Shown in pieces: positions 1 to 6,766 of a stretch of DNA of 6,967 bases. The position numbers were made by a program, and so were the translations under genes. Source of the DNA: Lachnospiraceae bacterium UBA3732 (GTDB lineage Bacteria; Bacillota; Clostridia; Lachnospirales; Lachnospiraceae). The stretch covers positions 1 to 6,967 of the forward strand of contig DFHD01000102.1 in assembly GCA_002372545.1 (NCBI GenBank), read 5' to 3'. How positions within the stretch are numbered: the first letter of the stretch is position 1; every line of letters begins with the position of its first letter. The notes under the pieces were generated by a model. The model was given only the letters and a program-made list of their open reading frames with translations, was not told the origin of the DNA and made no database searches.

Positions 1-54
1 GCGGGAATCCGAGTGTTTTAGGATAATTTATTACATACACGAGGAAAGAAGCAC
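1..54 (+). promoter_or_regulatory. valS leader end with ribosome binding site
   Basis: This short stretch precedes valS. It ends in a purine-rich Shine-Dalgarno (GAGGAAAG at 41-48) about nine bases before the ATG at 55, which supports that start. The middle is AT-rich and contains GATAAT at 22-27, resembling a -10 box, but there is no room for a matching -35 inside the window, so I do not call a promoter. Firmicute valS genes are often controlled by a T-box leader. The diagnostic antiterminator and terminator are not visible here, so any such element would have to lie upstream of the window. Confidence 0.5.
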
Positions 55-2718
55 ATGAAGGAACTGGACAAAACCTACAAACCATCGGAAATCGAAGAAA
101 GACTGTACCGGAAGTGGCTGGACAAGGGCTATTTTCATGCGGAGGTTGACCGCAGCAAAAAGCCCTTTACGATCGTTATGCCGCCGCCAAATATCACCGG
201 TCAGCTGCATATGGGCCATGCTCTGGATAACACAATGCAGGATATCCTGATCCGGATGAAGAGGATGCAGGGCTATAACGCCCTGTGGCAGCCGGGTACA
301 GACCATGCGGCCATTGCCACAGAGGTGAAGATCATCGATGCACTGAAGCAGCAGGGAATCGATAAAGAGGATCTGGGCCGTGAGGGCTTCCTGAAGAGAG
401 CCTGGGAATGGCGCGAGGAATACGGCGGACGCATTGTAAATCAGTTAAAGCGTCTGGGCTCCTCTGCCGACTGGGACAGAGAGCGCTTTACCATGGACGA
501 GGGCAACAATAAGGCTGTCAATACTGTATTCAAGAAGCTGTATGATAAGGGCTGGATCTACAAGGGCTCCCGCATTGTCAACTGGTGCCCGGTCTGCCAG
601 ACCACCATCTCCGATGCGGAGGTAGAGTATGAGGAGCAGGAAGGCTCCTTCTGGCATATAAACTATCCGGTAGTGGGCGAAGAGGGACGCTTTGTGGAAA
701 TTGCCACCACCCGTCCGGAAACCCTTCTGGGCGATACGGCTGTGGCTGTAAACCCCGAGGATGAGCGGTATCAGGATATCGTGGGCAAGACCCTTATGCT
801 TCCTCTGGTAAACCGGGAGATCCCGGTGGTAGCCGACAGCTATGTGGATAAGGAATTCGGAACAGGCTGCGTAAAGATCACGCCGGCGCATGATCCCAAC
901 GATTTTGAGGTGGGCAAGCGTCATGGCCTGGCTGAGATCAATATCATGAACGACGACGCCACGATCAACTGTCCAGGTACACGTTACCATGGCATGGAGC
1001 GCTACGAGGCAAGAAAGGCAGTTCTGGAGGATCTGGAAAAGCTTGGTCTTCTGGTAAAGATCGTTCCCCATACCCATAATGTAGGTACCCATGACCGCTG
1101 CGGAACCACTGTTGAGCCCATGGTTAAGCCCCAGTGGTTTGTAAAGATGAGCGATATGGCTGTTCCGGCAAGGAAGGCCGTTGAGGAGGGGAGGATCCGT
1201 CTCGTTCCCTCACGTATGAATAAGGTGTATTATAACTGGCTGGATAATATCCGCGACTGGTGTATTTCCCGTCAGCTCTGGTGGGGTCACCGGATTCCTG
1301 CCTGGTATTGTCAGGATTGCGGCGGGACCATTGTGGAAATGTCTGCGCCGGAAAAGTGCCCGCATTGCGGCGGCACCAATCTGAAGCAGGATGAGGATAC
1401 GCTGGATACCTGGTTTTCCTCCGCCCTCTGGCCCTTCTCCACTGTGGGCTGGCCGGATACGGATTCGGAGGATTATCAGTATTTCTTCCCCACAGACGTA
1501 CTGGTTACAGGCTACGATATCATCTTCTTCTGGGTGATCCGTATGGTCTTCTCCTCTCTGGAGCAGACAGGCAAGATTCCCTTCCATACCGTTCTTTTCC
1601 ATGGACTGGTGCGGGATGAGCAGGGACGGAAGATGAGTAAGTCTCTGGGCAATGGCATTGATCCCCTGGAGGTGATCGATAAGTACGGCGCGGACGCCCT
1701 GCGCTTCATGCTGATCACGGGCAATGCCCCCGGAAATGATATGCGGTTCATCTGGGACAGACTGGACGCAAGCCGTAATTTTGCCAATAAGATCTGGAAT
1801 GCCTCCCGGTTCATTATGATGAATATGGAGAAGGCCTTCACCACGGGGCTCAGGGAAGAGGACATCCGGAACGTAACGGCCTCTGATTTCACCATGGCGG
1901 ATAAGTGGATCCTGCATAAGGCCAATATGCTGGTGAAGGAAGTTACGGATAACATGGAGAAATATGAGCTGGGTATTGCCGCAGACAAGGTGCATGACTT
2001 CCTTTGGGATGAGTTCTGCGACTGGTACATCGAAATGGTAAAGCCCAGACTCTGGGATGAAGACGATAAGACCCGCGCAGCCGCGCTCTGGACACTCAGA
2101 GAGGTACTTTCCATCGGTCTGAAGCTGCTGCACCCCTATATGCCCTTTGTTACGGAGGAAATCTACTGTACGCTGACCGGCGAGGAATCTCTGATGATCG
2201 CAGAATGGCCGAAGTACAGCGAGGACCGCGTATTTACCGAGGAGGCGGAAAAGACAGATGTGCTGAAGGAAGCCGTTCGCAGCATCCGGAATATCCGGAG
2301 CGAAATGCAGGTTCCGCCTTCAAGAAAGGCCAGCATTTATGTGATATCCGATAAGGAAGAGGTAAGACATATCTTCGAAGAGAGCAGCACATTCTTCGGC
2401 GCTCTGGCCTTTTCCAATGACATCCTGATCAGCAGTGATAAGGACAGGGTTCCGGCAGACGCTGTATCCTGTGTCATCCATAATGCAGTGCTTTACCTGC
2501 CTCTTGCCGAGCTTGTGGATATTGAGAAGGAGAAAGAGCGTCTGGCCAGGGAAAAGAAGCGGCTGCAGGCCGAGATCCGCCGCGCCGAGGGCATGCTGGC
2601 CAATCCCAGATTTGTGGAGAAGGCGCCTGAGGCGAAGGTCAATGAGGAAAGAGAAAAGCTGACGAAGTATAAGGAAACCCTTATTCAGGTAGAAGAGCAG
2701 CTGTCACATCTGGGATAA
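55..2718 (+). CDS. valS: Valyl-tRNA synthetase (ValRS)
   Basis: Cytoplasmic class Ia aminoacyl-tRNA synthetase that attaches valine to tRNA-Val using ATP and hydrolyses mischarged threonine in an editing domain. The 887 residues match the usual bacterial length (about 880). The N-terminal Rossmann half has the HIGH signature as HMGH at 52-55, after PPPNITG. The CP1 editing insertion follows, with TTRPET at 218-223 and TPAHDPNDF at 276-284; Asp280 is the expected conserved editing residue. A four-cysteine zinc-ribbon-like knuckle lies at Cys419, Cys422, Cys435 and Cys438. The second catalytic half contains DTWFSSALWPFST and KMSKS at 526-530. A helical anticodon-binding domain follows (roughly 620-780), then a Lys/Glu-rich C-terminal coiled coil (about 820-887) typical of ValRS as a tRNA-binding arm. 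It is intact, with no frameshift. The gene often found next to valS, folC, is not adjacent; the repeat array and gdpP follow instead. Confidence 0.98.
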   Translation: MKELDKTYKPSEIEERLYRKWLDKGYFHAEVDRSKKPFTIVMPPPNITGQLHMGHALDNTMQDILIRMKRMQGYNALWQPGTDHAAIATEVKIIDALKQQGIDKEDLGREGFLKRAWEWREEYGGRIVNQLKRLGSSADWDRERFTMDEGNNKAVNTVFKKLYDKGWIYKGSRIVNWCPVCQTTISDAEVEYEEQEGSFWHINYPVVGEEGRFVEIATTRPETLLGDTAVAVNPEDERYQDIVGKTLMLPLVNREIPVVADSYVDKEFGTGCVKITPAHDPNDFEVGKRHGLAEINIMNDDATINCPGTRYHGMERYEARKAVLEDLEKLGLLVKIVPHTHNVGTHDRCGTTVEPMVKPQWFVKMSDMAVPARKAVEEGRIRLVPSRMNKVYYNWLDNIRDWCISRQLWWGHRIPAWYCQDCGGTIVEMSAPEKCPHCGGTNLKQDEDTLDTWFSSALWPFSTVGWPDTDSEDYQYFFPTDVLVTGYDIIFFWVIRMVFSSLEQTGKIPFHTVLFHGLVRDEQGRKMSKSLGNGIDPLEVIDKYGADALRFMLITGNAPGNDMRFIWDRLDASRNFANKIWNASRFIMMNMEKAFTTGLREEDIRNVTASDFTMADKWILHKANMLVKEVTDNMEKYELGIAADKVHDFLWDEFCDWYIEMVKPRLWDEDDKTRAAALWTLREVLSIGLKLLHPYMPFVTEEIYCTLTGEESLMIAEWPKYSEDRVFTEEAEKTDVLKEAVRSIRNIRSEMQVPPSRKASIYVISDKEEVRHIFEESSTFFGALAFSNDILISSDKDRVPADAVSCVIHNAVLYLPLAELVDIEKEKERLAREKKRLQAEIRRAEGMLANPRFVEKAPEAKVNEEREKLTKYKETLIQVEEQLSHLG

Positions 2719-2748
2719 TATCTTCCCGGCCGCCGGGAGCAGGAAATG

Positions 2749-2854
2749 AAAAAAATGCTCTTCCGGCCGCTGGGAACAGGAAACGGAAAAAATTGCTCTA
2801 CCGGCCGCCGGGAGCAGAAAACGAAAAAAAATGCTCTTCCGGCCGCCGGGAGAA
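2749..2854 (-). terminator. Possible tandem intrinsic-terminator-like hairpins on the - strand
   Basis: Read on the - strand, three repeat junctions give a GC-rich stem-loop followed by a T run. The best is at 2787-2816: TGCTC plus CCGG, loop CGG, CCGG, a two-base bulge, then GAGCA and a run of six T. The copy at 2749-2778 has one wobble and one mismatch and seven T. The copy at 2824-2854 has one mismatch in the outer stem and eight T. On the + strand the same stems are followed by A-rich sequence, so they should not end valS transcription. No gene on the - strand needs a terminator here. They could stop antisense transcription coming from gdpP, or the resemblance may be incidental. Confidence 0.3.
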
Positions 2855-2858
2855 GAAA

Positions 2859-2864
2859 AAGGAG
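2859..2864 (+). promoter_or_regulatory. Ribosome binding site deciding the gdpP GTG start
   Basis: AAGGAG sits seven bases before the GTG at 2872, which is ideal spacing. It lies in the altered tail of the last 38-bp repeat unit, just outside the 3' arm of that unit's hairpin, so it should stay accessible. The rival ATG at 2746 has a GGAG at 2736-2739 that is largely buried in the unit-1 stem (2724-2738). Confidence 0.75.
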
Positions 2865-2871
2865 ATACCAC

Positions 2872-4923
2872 GTGAGAAGCGGTAGAAAACTGACCGGAAA
2901 ACTGAATATTGTCATCCTGGTGCCGGTGTTAATGGCTGCTATACTTCTGGGAATCTGCTTTTATATTTTTGATCCGAATTCCAAGCAGGGACTCATTGCC
3001 TGCGGCCTGATCATCAGCTATATTGTGATCGTTCTTATCGCCTATATCCGGCTGCGGCCTGTTCTCGGTGCTACGCTGACGGACTATTCTCTGGAACAGG
3101 GAAAGATCCAGAAGGAGCTCCTGCATGATCTTTCCATTCCGTACACGATCCTGGATGAAAAGGGCCATGTTCTCTGGGCCAACAGGATGTTTTACCAGAC
3201 CATCGGCGTAGCTGAGAATAAGCATATCCGGAAGACCGTGGATACCTATATTCCCGGCCTCAAGGTGAGCGAGCTCCTCGAGGATGAGGATGACATCAGC
3301 ACCGGTATCAGCTTCGGCGGGCATATCTATAATGCGGAGCTCAGACGGATGGATCTTTCCGCTGTTTTTGAGGAGCATGAGGTGGAGAATCCAGACGATG
3401 ATGTTGTGGTCGCCCTTTATCTCTTCGATGTAACAGAGGAAAAGGCTTTCGAGCAGCAGGCCTTTGACCAGAAAATGGTTGCCGGCCTCATCTATATCGA
3501 TAATTATGATGAAGTAATGGATTCGCTGGAGGAGATCAAGCACTCCATCCTGACGGCTCTGGTGGACAGAAAGATCAATGTCTACCTCAGGCATATCGAC
3601 GCCATTGTCCGTCATATTGAAAGTGATAAGTATTTCTTTGTATTCCCGCAGAAGTATCTGCAGTCCGTGAAGGATGATAAGTTCTCCCTTCTGGATGATG
3701 TGAAGAGCATTAATGTGGGAAATGAGATTGCCATGACCCTCAGTATCGGCATCGGCTGCGGGGATGACAGCTTTAATTCCGCCTACGAAAACGCCAAGGC
3801 AGCCATCGGCCTCGCTCTTGGACGTGGCGGCGATCAGACGGCAGTAAAGAGCGGAGATTCCGTTACCTACTTCGGCGGAAAGAGTGCCGGAACAGAGAAG
3901 ACTACGCGTGTTAAGGCCAGAGTGAAGGCTCAGGCCTTCGAGGAGCTGCTGGAGGGTAAGGATAAGGTGCTGATCATGGCTCATAAGCGGCCGGATGCGG
4001 ACGCCTTTGGTTCATCTGTCGGCATTTACCGGCTGTGCACCGCTCTCGGAAAGAAGGCTTACATCGTGCTGAACGAGGTGACGGATGCCATTCGTCCGCT
4101 GGTGGAAAGCTTTACCCGCAATGCCATCTATAACGAAATGATGATCGATAACAAAAAGGCCATGGATATGGTGAGCCCGGGCACGCTTCTTGTGGTCTGC
4201 GATGTAAACCGGCCCAGTATGACGGAGTGCAGCGAGCTGCTGGACAGGGTTTCCACCGTGGTGGTATTTGATCACCACAGGCAGTCCAATGAGGCGATCC
4301 GAAACGCGACGCTTTCTTATATCGAGCCCTTTGCGTCCTCTGCCTGCGAGATGATCGCGGAAATGTATCAGTATATTTCTGCGCCTCTCCGCCTGCGCCA
4401 GACAGAGGCGGACGCCATGTACGCCGGCATCCTGATCGATACGGATAATTTCCTGAATAAGACCGGTGTCAGAACCTTTGAGGCGGCTTCCTACCTCAGA
4501 AAGTCCGGAGCGGATATGACCAGAGTGCGGAATATGTTCCGCAGCACCATGCCGGAAATGAAGGAGAGAGCCCAGGGTATCGCCAATGCGGAGATCTTCC
4601 TGGATCAGTTTGCCCTTTCCTATGTCGATCCGGATCCGGATTCTGTGGATCCGCCTACAGTTCCTGTGGCCAAGGTGGCTAACGAGCTGCTGAATGTAAA
4701 GAATATCAAGGCATCCTTCGTGGTGACCGAGGCGGAGGACGGAACCCTCTATGTATCCGCACGGTCCGTGGGGGATGTGAATGTACAGCTTCTGATGGAG
4801 CATTTTAACGGCGGCGGACATGCGAATATCGCAGGCGCCCAGCTTTCAGGAGTGAAAAAAGAAGAATTCTTCCGGGAACTCAGGGAGCTTCTGGAAAAGA
4901 AATATACGGAAGGAGATATATAA
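2872..4923 (+). CDS. gdpP: Cyclic-di-AMP phosphodiesterase GdpP (YybT family; DHH-DHHA1)
   Basis: Membrane-anchored phosphodiesterase that hydrolyses c-di-AMP to pApA, a messenger linked to potassium/osmotic balance and cell-wall stress in Firmicutes. From the GTG start it is 683 residues, close to the family norm of about 655-660. Two transmembrane helices (about 13-33 and 40-60) are followed by a PAS-like sensor region (about 75-190) and a degenerate GGDEF domain (about 195-325). In that domain ESDKYF (250-255) probably replaces the catalytic motif and GRGGDQ (317-322) is the family-typical end. The DHH catalytic domain shows the expected metal ligands: MAHKRPDAD with His371, Asp375 and Asp377; Asp444; DHHR at 467-470; and GILIDTDNF with Asp523. 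The DHHA1 domain ends in GGGH at 647-650. The reading frame stays open to an ATG at 2746, but the extra 42 residues would be translated repeat DNA and lack family resemblance. The stop codon abuts rplI, whose Shine-Dalgarno is inside this gene. Confidence 0.95.
   Translation: MRSGRKLTGKLNIVILVPVLMAAILLGICFYIFDPNSKQGLIACGLIISYIVIVLIAYIRLRPVLGATLTDYSLEQGKIQKELLHDLSIPYTILDEKGHVLWANRMFYQTIGVAENKHIRKTVDTYIPGLKVSELLEDEDDISTGISFGGHIYNAELRRMDLSAVFEEHEVENPDDDVVVALYLFDVTEEKAFEQQAFDQKMVAGLIYIDNYDEVMDSLEEIKHSILTALVDRKINVYLRHIDAIVRHIESDKYFFVFPQKYLQSVKDDKFSLLDDVKSINVGNEIAMTLSIGIGCGDDSFNSAYENAKAAIGLALGRGGDQTAVKSGDSVTYFGGKSAGTEKTTRVKARVKAQAFEELLEGKDKVLIMAHKRPDADAFGSSVGIYRLCTALGKKAYIVLNEVTDAIRPLVESFTRNAIYNEMMIDNKKAMDMVSPGTLLVVCDVNRPSMTECSELLDRVSTVVVFDHHRQSNEAIRNATLSYIEPFASSACEMIAEMYQYISAPLRLRQTEADAMYAGILIDTDNFLNKTGVRTFEAASYLRKSGADMTRVRNMFRSTMPEMKERAQGIANAEIFLDQFALSYVDPDPDSVDPPTVPVAKVANELLNVKNIKASFVVTEAEDGTLYVSARSVGDVNVQLLMEHFNGGGHANIAGAQLSGVKKEEFFRELRELLEKKYTEGDI
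4910..4915 (+). promoter_or_regulatory. rplI ribosome binding site within the gdpP 3' end
   Basis: AAGGAG lies eight bases before the rplI ATG and inside the last codons of gdpP. The gdpP stop TAA (4921-4923) directly touches the ATG at 4924. This arrangement suits translational coupling, with ribosomes finishing gdpP restarting on rplI. A highly expressed ribosomal protein gene may also need a further promoter inside gdpP; I could not identify one. Confidence 0.8.
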
Positions 4924-5370
4924 ATGAAAGTCATTTTACTTGAGGATGTAAAATCCGTCGGAAAGAAGGGTGAGATCGTTGAGGTCAGCACCGGCTATGC
5001 AAGAAATTTTATTCTGCCCAAGAATAAGGGCGTGGAGGCAACGCCGAAGAACGTTAACGACTGGAAGCTGAAGAAGCAGCATGCCGACAAGGTTGCGGCG
5101 GAAAATCTGGCGGCAGCCAGGGAACTGGCGGAACAGCTGAAGGATAAGTCCGTGACCACCACCATGAAGGTAGGCGAAAACGGAAAAACCTTCGGATCCG
5201 TATCGGCCAAGGAAGTGGCAGAGCTTCTGAAGAGCCAGCTGAACCTGGATATCGACAAGAAAAAGGTGCTTCTTCCCGAACCGGTCAAGGGGCTTGGGGG
5301 CTACAGGGTTGGCCTGAAGCTGCATCCTGAGGTTACGGCTGAGATCCTGCTGAATGTAACAGAGGAGTAA
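4924..5370 (+). CDS. rplI: 50S ribosomal protein L9 (bL9)
   Basis: Ribosomal protein that binds 23S rRNA near the base of the L1 stalk and affects frame maintenance and ribosome spacing. The 148 residues match the normal length. The N-terminal rRNA-binding domain begins MKVILLEDVKSVGKKGE and carries the family signature GYARNFILP at 24-32. A long charged connecting helix follows (about 41-75). The C-terminal domain contains GKTFGSV at 87-93 and ends in a short acidic tail after a GYRVGLKLHPEV segment. The gene is intact. Its position between gdpP and dnaB is the common Firmicutes arrangement, and it starts with zero spacing after gdpP. Confidence 0.98.
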   Translation: MKVILLEDVKSVGKKGEIVEVSTGYARNFILPKNKGVEATPKNVNDWKLKKQHADKVAAENLAAARELAEQLKDKSVTTTMKVGENGKTFGSVSAKEVAELLKSQLNLDIDKKKVLLPEPVKGLGGYRVGLKLHPEVTAEILLNVTEE

Positions 5371-5380
5371 GAGCCGGCAG

Positions 5381-5388
5381 GGAGGAGG
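5381..5388 (+). promoter_or_regulatory. Strong ribosome binding site for the dnaB TTG start
   Basis: GGAGGAGG contains a full AGGAGG core eight bases before TTG at 5397. No in-frame ATG or GTG lies between the rplI stop and this TTG. The first downstream ATG codons fall at residues 26-28, inside the conserved N-terminal domain, so this site fixes the TTG as the start. A rare start codon with a near-perfect Shine-Dalgarno suggests tuned translation of the helicase. Confidence 0.8.
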
Positions 5389-5396
5389 AAGACGCT

Positions 5397-6746
5397 TTGG
5401 CGGATAGTGAGAATGTAGTAAGACGGGTCCTCCCCCATGACAGCGGAGCGGAGAGAGGCATTATCGGTTCAATGATGATGTCGCCGGATGCCATTTCCCA
5501 GGCGGCGGGTACGCTCCTGAAGGAGGATTTTTACAATACCCAGTACGGGCTTCTGTTCGAAGCCATGGTACAGTTAAACAACAAGGGCCGCGAGGTGGAT
5601 GAGATCACCCTGGGAGAGCAGCTGAGGCAGATGGGCGCGCCCGAGGAGATCAGCGGGCTTTCCTACATCGGTGAGATCCTGGCTGAAGTCCAGACCTCGG
5701 TCTTTGTGAAGGATTATTGCCGGATCGTGAAGGATAAGGCCGACCTGAGGAGGCTGATCCGGATGACGGAAAGGCTGCAGGCGGAATGCTACAACGCGCA
5801 GGACGATGTGGCCAATATCCTGGAGCGGGGCGAGGAGGAGATATTCCAGCTGGCTCAGGGAAGAGGGGCTGAAGCGGATTTCCAGCCTATCCGGAAGACG
5901 ACGATCGAGGTCATCGGCCAGATCGAGAAGGCGGCAAGAAATAAGGGGAAGATCAACGGTCTTCCCACAGGCTTTACGGATCTGGACCAGAAGCTGACCG
6001 GGCTTCATGAGGGAGAGCTGATCCTTGTGGCTGCCCGTCCGGCCATGGGCAAGACAGCCTTCGTTCTGAATATTGCCCATCATGTGGCAACCAGGGAAAA
6101 TGTACCGGTAGCCATCTTTTCGCTGGAGATGGGAAAGGACCAGCTGGTCAGCCGTCTCATGGCGATGGACGCCCATGTGGATGCCCAGTCACTGAAAACC
6201 GGTACACTGAGCGAGGACGAGTGGAAGCTGGTGATCGAAAGCGCCAACCGGATCGCCGCGGCTCCTATTTATATCAACGAAAATTCCGGTATCACCATGG
6301 CCAAGATGCGGTCCATCTGCCGGAAATGGAAGCAGGCCTATAATATCGGCCTGATCGTTATCGACTACCTGCAGCTCATGAGCTCTGCCGGGAGAATTGA
6401 ATCCCGCCAGCAGTTCATTGCGGATGTATCCCGTGCGCTGAAGGGTCTGGCCAGGGAGCTGAAGGTTCCGGTCATTGCCCTTTCCCAGCTGAACCGTGCG
6501 GTGGACAGCCGGCCGGATCACCGGCCCGTGCTGGCGGATCTGAGAGAGTCCGGCGCCATCGAGCAGGATGCCGATGTGGTTGCCTTTATTTACCGGGATG
6601 ATTACTATCATAAGGATTCAGAGCGGCCGGGCGTGGCGGAGATCATCGTGGCCAAGCAGAGAAACGGTTCCACCGGAACGGTAGAGCTGTTCTGGATCGG
6701 CAAGTATACCCTGTTCCGTAACCTGGCGCAGGAGAAGAAAAGTTAA
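5397..6746 (+). CDS. dnaB: Replicative DNA helicase DnaB
   Basis: Hexameric ring helicase (called DnaC in Bacillus) that unwinds DNA at the fork on the lagging-strand template and recruits DnaG primase. The 449 residues match the bacterial norm (about 440-470). The all-helical N-terminal domain (about 10-115) opens with the typical PHDSGAERGIIGSMM, followed by a linker (about 150-175). The RecA-like domain has Walker A AARPAMGKT at 212-220, Walker B IDYLQLM at 322-328, SQLNR at 363-367, DLRESGAIEQDAD at 381-393 and KQRNGSTG at 420-427 with the probable arginine finger region. No intein interrupts the common insertion points. The gene starts at TTG, 26 bases after rplI, consistent with co-transcription. 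No helicase loader or DnaG gene is in the window. Confidence 0.98.
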   Translation: MADSENVVRRVLPHDSGAERGIIGSMMMSPDAISQAAGTLLKEDFYNTQYGLLFEAMVQLNNKGREVDEITLGEQLRQMGAPEEISGLSYIGEILAEVQTSVFVKDYCRIVKDKADLRRLIRMTERLQAECYNAQDDVANILERGEEEIFQLAQGRGAEADFQPIRKTTIEVIGQIEKAARNKGKINGLPTGFTDLDQKLTGLHEGELILVAARPAMGKTAFVLNIAHHVATRENVPVAIFSLEMGKDQLVSRLMAMDAHVDAQSLKTGTLSEDEWKLVIESANRIAAAPIYINENSGITMAKMRSICRKWKQAYNIGLIVIDYLQLMSSAGRIESRQQFIADVSRALKGLARELKVPVIALSQLNRAVDSRPDHRPVLADLRESGAIEQDADVVAFIYRDDYYHKDSERPGVAEIIVAKQRNGSTGTVELFWIGKYTLFRNLAQEKKS

Positions 6747-6755
6747 AAAAATGTC

Positions 6756-6760
6756 GGAGG
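6756..6760 (+). promoter_or_regulatory. Ribosome binding site of the epimerase-family gene
   Basis: GGAGG lies six bases before the ATG at 6767 and ten bases after the dnaB stop. It supports the ATG at 6767 and not the ATG at 6751, which precedes the site and reaches a stop after about 20 codons. Confidence 0.75.
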
Positions 6761-6766
6761 AAGCAA

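Larger units (their letters stand above)
2721..2870 (+). repeat. 38-bp tandem repeat array (~4 units) between valS and gdpP
   Basis: Units begin at 2721, 2759, 2797 and 2835, exactly 38 bases apart. Each starts TCT(T/A)CC, continues into the GC core GGCCGCCGGGAGCAG (GGCCGCTGGGAACAG in unit 2) and ends in an A-rich tail closing with TGC. Units 2 and 3 match at 32 of 38 positions, so the copies have diverged and are not a recent slippage product. The last unit keeps its core but its tail changes into the gdpP Shine-Dalgarno. Each core can fold: unit 1 has TCCCGG/CCGGGA around a three-base loop (2724-2738). Later units have CCGG/CCGG around CCG, extended by TGCTC/GAGCA spanning unit junctions. 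The period is not a multiple of three, which argues against a protein repeat. The function is unknown; an intercistronic RNA-stability or processing element is one possibility. Confidence 0.9.

Noticed and set aside
1..54. Tail of a T-box riboswitch before valS
   Set aside because: The opening GCGGGAATC is reminiscent of the 3' side of a T-box antiterminator, but no AGGGTGG core, terminator stem or T run is visible in the window.
445..2133. Long - strand open frames opposite valS (215, 307 and 200 codons)
   Set aside because: They lie antisense to a clearly conserved gene, lack ribosome binding sites I can recognise, and their translations show no family motifs; they follow from the codon bias of valS.
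2435..2662. 75-codon + strand frame inside valS
   Set aside because: Out-of-frame Arg-rich shadow of the ValRS coiled-coil coding region.
2721..2870. Regularly spaced repeats resembling a small CRISPR array
   Set aside because: Units are directly adjacent with no unique spacers, the whole 38-base period is conserved rather than a repeat core alone, and no cas genes are present.
2719..2871. Rho-independent terminator for valS on the + strand
   Set aside because: The GC stems are followed by A-rich, not T-rich, sequence on the + strand.
2685..2915. 76-codon - strand frame through the repeat array
   Set aside because: Its Phe-rich composition comes from the A runs of the repeats, and it overlaps valS and gdpP ends; no ribosome binding site or family resemblance.
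2929..4821. Long - strand open frames opposite gdpP (351 and 269 codons)
   Set aside because: Same reasoning: they mirror gdpP codons, with His/Ile/Leu-rich translations and no recognisable domain.
5397..6746. Possible intein in DnaB
   Set aside because: Walker A, Walker B and later motifs are contiguous and the length is normal.
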